NCBI RefSeq assembly: GCF_000758685.1
Contig: NZ_CP009286.1
Location: 2,324,501-2,388,500 of the forward strand
Direction: 5' to 3'
DNA: 64,000 nucleotides
DNA from: Paenibacillus stellifer
Lineage (GTDB): Bacteria > Bacillota > Bacilli > Paenibacillales > Paenibacillaceae
In this document: positions 54,615 through 61,418 of the stretch, one piece after another
How positions within the stretch are numbered: the first letter of the stretch is position 1
Layout of the letters: every line of letters begins with the position of its first letter
The notes under the pieces: generated by a model
Seen by the model: only the letters and a program-made list of their open reading frames with translations
The model's database searches: none
What the model was told of the DNA's origin: nothing
Translations under genes and position numbers: made by a program

Positions 54615-54797
54615 ACACCAACGGCTTGAATCACAGGAAAAGAGTAATGCGAGATCCACTTTTTCCGGTTGACTCAAGCCATACCTACTCCGCCGTATTC
54701 CTCCCTGTTAATTGTTGTCTTCAAGCGGCTTCACATAAATATGCCTCTGTCATCAAACAATGAGACCATGCAGTTCTACAGGACAGGGGGACTGAAG

Positions 54798-55679
54798 ATG
54801 AGGAGATTAAATTTCTGGCGCCGTCGTCAATTCACTGGCGCTAAAGATTTAGCCATGGTATTTGCAATTGCCGGTCTGATGTTTGCCGGTGTGCCGGAAC
54901 CGGCCGTGGCGTCGAATGCTCCGGGGCAAGCTGCTGGGGCGGGAGGCAATGGAGGTTATGCATCGGAGCATCAAATGCCAAAGGTTGCTGTTATCATCGA
55001 TGATTTTGGCAACAACATGAAGGGAACGGAGGAGGCGCTGTCGCTGCCGATCAAACTGACTGTAGCGGTCATGCCTTTTCTGCCGACCTCCAAGGAGGAT
55101 GCGCTCGAAGCGCATAAGCGGGGCCATGATGTCTTGGTCCATCTGCCGATGGAACCTCGTCACGGGAAACCGCAGTGGCTCGGGCCGGGCGCAGTGTTGT
55201 CGTCGCTGAGCAACGAGGAAATTCACAAGCGGGTAGAGGCGGCAGTGGATGCCGTACCTTACGCGGTCGGAATCAACAATCATATGGGCTCCAGAATTAC
55301 AGGAGACGAGCGAATTATGCGCGTGGTGCTTGGCGTCTGCAAGAAAAGGGGACTTTTCTTTGTGGACAGCAAGACGAATTACCACTCCATCGTCGGCCAG
55401 ACGGCACAGCAAATGGGGCTGCCTCGGGTAGAAAATCATATTTTTCTTGACGACATCCATACGTCAAGCCATGTCGCCCGGCAGTTGAAACTGGCCGCTC
55501 AGCTCGCTTCGGAGCAGAACTACTGCATTACGATCGGCCATGTCGGCGTGCATGGTAAAGAAACCGCCGCGGGAATACGCAGCGGTCTCCCGGATTTGAA
55601 GAACCGGGTTCAGTTCGTCGGGATTTCCGATCTTGTCAAAGAAAAATGGAAATGGAGTCCCCTGCTTACACTTCCATAA
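54798..55679 (+). CDS. Divergent polysaccharide deacetylase (DUF610/YibQ-like)
   Basis: 293 residues from ATG 54798, preceded by AGGGGGA; the longer frame is not supported. A signal peptide or anchor (about 17-38) precedes the NodB-like barrel: PKVAVIIDDFGNNMKGTEEA, VLVHLPMEP, INNHMGSRITGD, FFVDSKTNYHS and ITIGHVGVHGKET. This is the divergent YibQ/DUF610 branch, whose substrate is unknown. Its last 14 bases overlap the convergent amidase gene. Confidence 0.85.
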   Translation: MRRLNFWRRRQFTGAKDLAMVFAIAGLMFAGVPEPAVASNAPGQAAGAGGNGGYASEHQMPKVAVIIDDFGNNMKGTEEALSLPIKLTVAVMPFLPTSKEDALEAHKRGHDVLVHLPMEPRHGKPQWLGPGAVLSSLSNEEIHKRVEAAVDAVPYAVGINNHMGSRITGDERIMRVVLGVCKKRGLFFVDSKTNYHSIVGQTAQQMGLPRVENHIFLDDIHTSSHVARQLKLAAQLASEQNYCITIGHVGVHGKETAAGIRSGLPDLKNRVQFVGISDLVKEKWKWSPLLTLP

Positions 55680-56388
55680 GATAAGCCGCAATGCCCTCCG
55701 AGATCGCTTCGGCGATGTTCTCTTGGCCCTGCGGAACGGTCAGCTTCGCGCGGTCCACGGGACTGCTGATAAAGCCCGCTTCCACGATGACCGTGGGGGC
55801 GGTTATTTTGTTCAGGAGATAGAATGGCTTGCCGGGCCGGACCTCCGTCTTCGTACCGTACAGACCATTCAGCCGGTCCTGAATGGCTTTCGCCAGCATG
55901 TAGCTGCGTCCTTCCTGGCGGTACAGAACGACAGGGCCGTGCTTGGCAGGCGAGGCAGCCCAGTTGATATGTACGCTGACCACAACCGCTGCGTCGAGCG
56001 TCTCGGCCAGCTCCTTGCGCTGGGCGAGATCTTTGAGATGGCGCGATCGGGATCTAAGCCACATGTTCTCTTCGCTCGGCGCATAATCGCCGAAGCGGTT
56101 AAGCGCCGCATCGAAGCCGTCCGAGCGCAGCTCCAGGAACAGCTTGCGGGAGATCGCAAGCGTCAGGTCCTTCTCAAGAATGTTGCCATGCGAGGTGCCC
56201 CCGTCGATACCGCCGTGACCGGCGTCGATCAGCACCAGGCGGTGGCTATGACCGAGAATGGTATGGCGGTCCGGCTCGGCCTCAGCGGGAGCGGCGTAGC
56301 CCGGACCGCCACTGCCGCACAGCAGCGCTCCGGCAAGCAGCGCCGCCAGCCGTCTTGTTCTCTTCATTCCGCTCGTGCCACTTCTCAT
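55666..56388 (-). CDS. cwlD: N-acetylmuramoyl-L-alanine amidase, CwlD-like
   Basis: 240 residues with a signal peptide (about 8-30). The Amidase_3 zinc site is seen in LIDAGHGGIDGG (His), EKDLTLAISRKL (Glu), VVVSVHINWAA (His) and VIVEAGFIS (catalytic Glu). Size and layout match CwlD, which starts muramic-delta-lactam formation in the spore cortex. It overlaps the deacetylase-like gene convergently; notably the partner of CwlD in the spore, PdaA, is also a NodB-type deacetylase. Confidence 0.85.
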   Translation of the reverse strand: MRSGTSGMKRTRRLAALLAGALLCGSGGPGYAAPAEAEPDRHTILGHSHRLVLIDAGHGGIDGGTSHGNILEKDLTLAISRKLFLELRSDGFDAALNRFGDYAPSEENMWLRSRSRHLKDLAQRKELAETLDAAVVVSVHINWAASPAKHGPVVLYRQEGRSYMLAKAIQDRLNGLYGTKTEVRPGKPFYLLNKITAPTVIVEAGFISSPVDRAKLTVPQGQENIAEAISEGIAAYLMEV

Positions 56389-56559
56389 ATAACGTCCATC
56401 CTCTCTTGAAGCGAAGACTCGGGGTTGTATATCCGCCGCCAGCCGGTTCGCGCTTTTGAAGGATAGAATGCCCAGAGCTGCCCGTTATATCCGTCCCCCT
56501 GGTTTAAAAGCTCTTCAAATGACGCACACTATTTATGAGAACAAGAAGGGGAGGTGGAC

Positions 56560-56763
56560 GTGTTGGCCTCTGACGGAGAAGAACTGGTCAAGTACATTAC
56601 GGAGAGAGTAGTCGGATATATGGAGAGTCCGCGGGAGGATCGCCACCGCGGCCGCGGCGGCAGACAATCCTGGAGCCAGCGTTGGTTCGGCATGGTTCCG
56701 CTTGGGCTATCCATCTGGAGAAGCGGCAGACGGCAAAAAGGCGGCAGTGATCGTAAAGAATAG
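56560..56763 (+). CDS. YqzE-family protein
   Basis: 67 residues from GTG 56560, just after AAGGGGAGG (a TTG one codon later is possible). ELVKYITERVVGYMESPRED followed by a basic stretch and QRWFGMVPLGLSIW matches the layout of Bacillus YqzE (EYVKFLT...YINQPKE...FRWFGILP). In Bacillus yqzE follows the comG competence operon; no comG gene is in this window. Function unknown. Confidence 0.75.
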   Translation: MLASDGEELVKYITERVVGYMESPREDRHRGRGGRQSWSQRWFGMVPLGLSIWRSGRRQKGGSDRKE

Positions 56764-56850
56764 TGGAAAAGCGCTAAGAGTAGTGGCAAAGGCGCTAATT
56801 GTGTTGGCTGAGCTCTCCCGCTTCAGGGCAGAGCTCTTTGTGCTGCCGGT

Positions 56851-57987
56851 TCAATCGGTCCGGCTGCTGTAGAGCTGGACAGTCCCGCCGCTGCGCAGGG
56901 CGTCCAGCGGCAGGAAGCGGCTTCCGCCAGCCGCTGCGTAGAGGATTCCGGTGGCAGCGCTGCCTGGAGGGTTCCACTGCTGATATCCGGTAATCAGCAG
57001 CGGACCTCCAGACAGCTCATTGGCCCCGCCGGCCTGGCGGTACACCAGTCCCCGGCCTGATTGAAGCAGGGCGGGGAAGTCCCGGGCCTCCGGCACGGCG
57101 GTGCTGGGGGAGGACAGCCAACCGAGGTTGCTGTATGGATTGTCTTCATTGCTGGCAATGACGACCGGGTTCGGCGCATAACCTTCTCGAAGATTTCGGT
57201 ACTGCAGTCCGAAAGAGCCCTTTCCGGCTGCCGATTTGGCGGCCGCTTGAGCTTGTTCCTCGTTCCAGGGGAGAATTTCGGGATGGAGGGCGTTCAGATA
57301 CAGAACACTTCCATCAATCGTTACCTTCCAGTAAGGCAGCAACGGGAGGTACTGCGCAGCAGCGTTAAAGGAAGCTCCGGATAATCCGGTTAGGGAAATG
57401 ATGCCTTTCTGCGCCAGGAACCGGCGCAGCTCTGTAAGGGAATAAGGGATACCGTCCTCGGCTGCTCCATACTCGCTAAGAATATAGCCGCCATCTTCGG
57501 AAGAGGTGATGATCATATAGCCGATTTCCTTGTCTCCGTCCTTCACGCGTACTAGCCAGCCATGCGTACCCGGACCAAGCGCTTCAATTTCCTGCTTCGC
57601 GGTCTTCCAGGCTTTGAACGGCTCGCTATCCGCCAGCTTGTCCGCTGCCTGGCGGGCGAAAGCGAGGACGGAAGCGGTAGCGTCATCCTCTCCTCGCTTG
57701 GGTAGAGGAGACTGGGCCGAGACGGCAGCGGAACTGGCGCTCTTAGCATTCAAGGCAGCTGTGAGGCCGGAATATGGGGCAGCGGATACGGCCGACTTCC
57801 CGGGGCGGGAGTCGGCTAATGCCGGCAAGCCGTGCGGCAGCAGCGGAAAGGAAGCCGCCGTCAGCAGCCCAACGATCAATAGTAGGGATGCTCTCTTGAG
57901 AGCGGCTGTGCGCTTGAATCTGGTCTTGCGATTCCCGGTAACTGGAAGACGTCCGCTGGACGCCTCCGGTCGTTGATCCTTATTCAT
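56851..57987 (-). CDS. Secreted protein of unknown function
   Basis: 378 residues. A basic N-terminus and hydrophobic segment (about 30-58) form a signal peptide or anchor, followed by an Ala/Ser-rich spacer. The mature part (about 100-378) contains TASVLAFARQAADKLA, GWLVRVKDGDKEIGYMIITS and YILSEYG, reminiscent of proteins that present a conserved cystatin- or PepSY-like fold, but I cannot assign a family. It is transcribed in the same direction as yqhG and separated from it by 135 bases. Confidence 0.7.
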   Translation of the reverse strand: MNKDQRPEASSGRLPVTGNRKTRFKRTAALKRASLLLIVGLLTAASFPLLPHGLPALADSRPGKSAVSAAPYSGLTAALNAKSASSAAVSAQSPLPKRGEDDATASVLAFARQAADKLADSEPFKAWKTAKQEIEALGPGTHGWLVRVKDGDKEIGYMIITSSEDGGYILSEYGAAEDGIPYSLTELRRFLAQKGIISLTGLSGASFNAAAQYLPLLPYWKVTIDGSVLYLNALHPEILPWNEEQAQAAAKSAAGKGSFGLQYRNLREGYAPNPVVIASNEDNPYSNLGWLSSPSTAVPEARDFPALLQSGRGLVYRQAGGANELSGGPLLITGYQQWNPPGSAATGILYAAAGGSRFLPLDALRSGGTVQLYSSRTD

Positions 57988-58122
57988 CTCGGTTCACCTG
58001 TCTTTCGGCGCTTCATTTCGCCTTAATTGTAGCGGACAAGCTCTGAAAAGGCTGTTGCATGCTGTCGCGCCGGTCCGAAGGACTTTTGACTCCATTTAGC
58101 GACTGGGGTCGCTTTGTAGCGG

Positions 58123-59343
58123 TCAGCCCTGCGGCCGGCTTCGAAGATGGAACAAACCATAGACAACGGGCGACACGGCAATATGGGGTTTGTACTGCCA
58201 GCTGGTCTCCCGTCTGCGGCTTTGATACTGCTCCTCAACCTGCCCGCGCCGCTCCTCGTCTGTCTCCCGGATCAGCTCCTGATAATAGGCGTCGATGATT
58301 TGAAGCTCAGCGTCCAGACGCTTACGGGCTTCCATCGCCCAGCTGTAATCCTGGACCGCCAGCCCTGCGGTGATATGCCGTTCAAGCAGCTGTGCCCCTT
58401 CGTCCAGCGTAAGCTCGGACGGCTGAACATGAATGTTCTCCGGAACGCGCGGAGTCATCGGGATCTCTTCCAGCGTGTGCTCGAAGCGTTCGCGGATTTC
58501 GCCGCTCAGCAGCGACACGCCGATGAAATGCAGCTCCTCCCGCTTCAAATCGCAGCTCAGCTCGATTTTGAAGCAGACGGCGAGCCAGGGCTCATAGGCC
58601 GCCGGGAAGATCGTGCGCCGCTGGACGGCGCCCGGCTCCTCGAAGAGATAGAGGCAGCGGCCCTCGCTTCGGGCCGCTGCCCAAATCTGCCGGAGGCGCT
58701 TGCTGCCGAAGACGACATCCTCCCGGCGGATGAGGCCGGGACCGAGCCTGGGCAGGAGGGGGGCGACGCCGAAGTAGCGGGACAGGATGCCCTCCTGCGG
58801 TGTTCCTGCCAGCGTGTTCCCGCTCAGGGATACGCCGGCAGGAAGCTCCGCCTGCTGAGCGGCGGAGACACCGGGCGCAGTGCCCGGCTGAGGCGCGGGA
58901 GCGCCTGCGCGATCAGCGCCGGGCGGGGAGCCGGCACCGCCCGGCCCCGGTGCGGCCGGCACTCCCGGGGCCGGAAAACCGGCTACGGGGTTACGCCCGC
59001 CCGCAGCCTGCGGCCCGGGCACCGGTGCCGGGCTGCCCGGGCCGCCTGTGCCATGCGGCGTTCCCGCGCCGCCCGGGCCTCCCGCGCGGCCCCCCGCACT
59101 GCGCGGCCCGGGGACGGCATCGTACGTCTCCGGATCGAAGACGAACGTGAAGGACAGCGTTTCCGGCTCCGCGCCGGTACGCTCCACGAACCCCCAGTAA
59201 TAGGGCCGGTCGGTCAGCATCCGGTCTGCGCGGGGTGACAGCTTGACCGTAACATGGACCGGCGATTTTTCGATAATCTGGCAGTCGGTCGCCATTAAAT
59301 ATTCCATCACCTGGCTCTGGACCTGCTTCGGTGTTAACGTCAT
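58123..59343 (-). CDS. YqhG-family protein with a large low-complexity insert
   Basis: 406 residues. The N-terminal 80 (VMEYLMATDCQIIEKSPVHVTVKLSP, RPYYWGFVERTGAEP) and the region from about 190 on (YFGVAPLLPRLGP, YEPWLAVCFKIELSCDLKREEL) match Bacillus YqhG, which is about 260 residues. Between them lie about 90 residues of Gly/Pro/Ala/Arg repeats with high-GC codons. Function is unknown. It overlaps the SNF2 helicase gene by four bases, the same order as yqhH-yqhG in Bacillus. Confidence 0.82.
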   Translation of the reverse strand: MTLTPKQVQSQVMEYLMATDCQIIEKSPVHVTVKLSPRADRMLTDRPYYWGFVERTGAEPETLSFTFVFDPETYDAVPGPRSAGGRAGGPGGAGTPHGTGGPGSPAPVPGPQAAGGRNPVAGFPAPGVPAAPGPGGAGSPPGADRAGAPAPQPGTAPGVSAAQQAELPAGVSLSGNTLAGTPQEGILSRYFGVAPLLPRLGPGLIRREDVVFGSKRLRQIWAAARSEGRCLYLFEEPGAVQRRTIFPAAYEPWLAVCFKIELSCDLKREELHFIGVSLLSGEIRERFEHTLEEIPMTPRVPENIHVQPSELTLDEGAQLLERHITAGLAVQDYSWAMEARKRLDAELQIIDAYYQELIRETDEERRGQVEEQYQSRRRETSWQYKPHIAVSPVVYGLFHLRSRPQG

Positions 59344-61088
59344 GTCGCCGCCCCGCTTTCATCCTGAATGCCGTCCTTCAGGTCGGCCAAGGTCTGGCCG
59401 ATGCTGCCGACCCTGCGGCGCAGCTCGTCGTCGCTTCCAGCCTCGAGCATGACTTTGTACAGACTCTTCTCCAGCGATTCTTTCTTCTCGAACCGTTCGA
59501 GAATCGTGTCGAGTCCGCCGATGACGCTCTCGAACAGATTGATTTTCTCATGCAGCAGATGCAGAATATGCTCCTCGATCGTTCCGGCTGTCGACAGGTT
59601 GTGAATATGAACGTCGTTCTGCTGGCCGAGCCGGTGAACCCGGCCGATCCGCTGCTCCACCCGCATCGGGTTCCAAGGCAGATCGAAATTGACCATGTGG
59701 TGGCAGAACTGCAGGTTGATGCCTTCGCCGCCCGCTTCGGTGGCGATCATAACCTGGGCGCGGCCCCGGAACAGATCCATCATCCAGTCCTTCTTGCCGC
59801 GGTTCATTCCGCCCGAGTAGGGGACGGCCTGCAGCCCGTGGCTGCGGAAATATCCGAGCAAATACTCCTGAGTCGCCCGGTACTCGGTGAAGACGATTAC
59901 CTTCTCGTTCATATCCTTGACCAGTTCAATCGTCTTCTCCGCCTTCGTATTCGCTTTCACGGACCGGATCTGCTGAAGCAGCCCGATCATCCGTTCACGG
60001 CGCGGGGAGTCTTCCGGCAGCTTTTTAATCAAATTGACCAGGGTGACAAAGACGGCGTCCCGGCTGCTGCACACCTCGCGCTGCAGAGTGACGAGCGACA
60101 GCATGCTGCTTAAGTTGCCCCCGGACTCCTCATACTGGTCTTTGACAAAAGCTGTGACGCCGTCATATAATGTTTGTTCTTCGGGCGATAGAGTAAGCGA
60201 GACGTTTCGAACCTTCCGCTTCGTAAAAGACACCGGCCCTTCGCCCCGGCGGTTGCGGATCATGACCTTCGACAGCTCGCCGCGTAGCTGCTCCTCATTC
60301 TTTGCCACGCGCTTATCTACCACGAAATTGGCGGCAAAATCACCCTGGTTGCCGAGCTGTCCCGGCTTCAGCAGCGTAATGAGGTTGAACAGCTCGCCGA
60401 GATCGTTCTGCACGGGTGTGGCGGTGAGCAGAAGGCAGTATTTTTTACGAAGCTGCTGAACGAACTGGTAGTTGGTTGTCTTCTTGTTCTTGAGCTTATG
60501 GGCTTCGTCGATGATAAGCATGTCATATTCGTCCTGGATCAGGCGCTCCTTATGGGGAGGCCTTTTGGCCGTGTCCATGGACGCGACCACGATATCGTTG
60601 TCCCAGGAATAGGCTTTCTTCTGGGCAACGGCCGAAATGCCGAATTTGGTGTTCAGCTCGCGCACCCATTGCAGCACCAGGGATGCCGGGACGAGGATCA
60701 GCACTCTTCTGACCAGCCCGCGGACCAGGTACTCTTTCAGCACAAGGCCCGCTTCGATCGTCTTGCCTAGACCGACTTCGTCCGCCAGAATGGCGCGTCC
60801 CGACATCTGAAACAGCACCCGGCGGGCGGTGTCCAGCTGATGGGGAAGCGGCGACAGTGAGGGCAGATGCTTCATGCACTGCAGCTCTTCGAAGCTCTCA
60901 ATCAGGCCGGACGCTTCGCCTTCGACGGCGAGACGGGCGAGACGCAGCTCGCCCCAGGGTCCGCCTTTTTGCAGACCTGCCTTCAGATCGTCAAGCCAGC
61001 TCCGGTCGAAGTTCAATGGGACGGGAAGCTGCGGCTCGGGGACTCGACCGGGAGCCGGGCCGGTTATGATGCGGAGATCTTGCTTCAT
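59340..61088 (-). CDS. SNF2-family DEAD/DEAH helicase, YqhH-like
   Basis: 582 residues. Motif I is ADEVGLGKTIEAGL (Walker A), motif II IIDEAHKLKN, motif III LLLTATPVQND, and the second RecA domain has VIVFTEYRATQEYL, ATEAGGEGINLQFC and RVEQRIGRVHRLGQQ. This is the RapA/YqhH-like SNF2 group, ATP-driven DNA translocases that remodel protein-DNA or RNA polymerase complexes. In Bacillus the divergent neighbour is gcvT; here it is nrdJ. The start follows GGAGGAGACAG. Confidence 0.9.
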   Translation of the reverse strand: MKQDLRIITGPAPGRVPEPQLPVPLNFDRSWLDDLKAGLQKGGPWGELRLARLAVEGEASGLIESFEELQCMKHLPSLSPLPHQLDTARRVLFQMSGRAILADEVGLGKTIEAGLVLKEYLVRGLVRRVLILVPASLVLQWVRELNTKFGISAVAQKKAYSWDNDIVVASMDTAKRPPHKERLIQDEYDMLIIDEAHKLKNKKTTNYQFVQQLRKKYCLLLTATPVQNDLGELFNLITLLKPGQLGNQGDFAANFVVDKRVAKNEEQLRGELSKVMIRNRRGEGPVSFTKRKVRNVSLTLSPEEQTLYDGVTAFVKDQYEESGGNLSSMLSLVTLQREVCSSRDAVFVTLVNLIKKLPEDSPRRERMIGLLQQIRSVKANTKAEKTIELVKDMNEKVIVFTEYRATQEYLLGYFRSHGLQAVPYSGGMNRGKKDWMMDLFRGRAQVMIATEAGGEGINLQFCHHMVNFDLPWNPMRVEQRIGRVHRLGQQNDVHIHNLSTAGTIEEHILHLLHEKINLFESVIGGLDTILERFEKKESLEKSLYKVMLEAGSDDELRRRVGSIGQTLADLKDGIQDESGAAT

Positions 61089-61303
61089 GCAGGCTGTCTC
61101 CTCCCGCTTGGAATATACTTACGGAACGTATCACCAGTATGCGCTAAAGCAGCGGAATTCATAACAATTGCCTTTTTGGCGCGAGTCTCTAAAAAAAGGA
61201 GAAACAAAGAGATTTCGCGAGCTAGAAAGGAGATTTCGGGGCTTCGTCCGTTCTTTTCGACTTGGGACACAATCTACAAGATATGGTATAGTTTAAAAGC
61301 TAT

Positions 61304-61323
61304 TTCACACAATATATTGTGAA
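61304..61323 (+). promoter_or_regulatory. NrdR box upstream of nrdJ
   Basis: TTCACACAATATATTGTGAA is palindromic and contains the NrdR consensus ACACwATATATwGTGT nearly intact. A degenerate second copy (ACAAGATATGGTATAG, 61276-61291), overlapping a -10-like TATAGT, is centred 31 bases upstream, the spacing usual for paired NrdR boxes. NrdR represses ribonucleotide reductase genes when dATP is high. Confidence 0.8.
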
Positions 61324-61334
61324 AAAATGAAAAA

Positions 61335-61379
61335 TCCCGTTTGAAAACCAGCGAAAGCGTTTATTGGCTGGTAACGGGA
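61335..61379 (+). promoter_or_regulatory. Leader hairpin of nrdJ
   Basis: TCCCGTT (61335-61341) pairs with AACGGGA (61373-61379) and ACCAGC (61347-61352) pairs with GCTGGT (61367-61372), leaving a 5-base bulge on the 5' side and a 14-base loop. No T tract follows, so it is not a simple terminator. I do not see a cobalamin riboswitch. Confidence 0.5.
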
Positions 61380-61418
61380 AATCGGACTAATCATTTTACT
61401 TTCAGGAGGTTGTTTATA

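Noticed and set aside
59340..61418. Glycine riboswitch between the SNF2 gene and its divergent neighbour
   Set aside because: In Bacillus the neighbour is the gcvT operon with such a switch; here the neighbour is nrdJ and no aptamer is seen.
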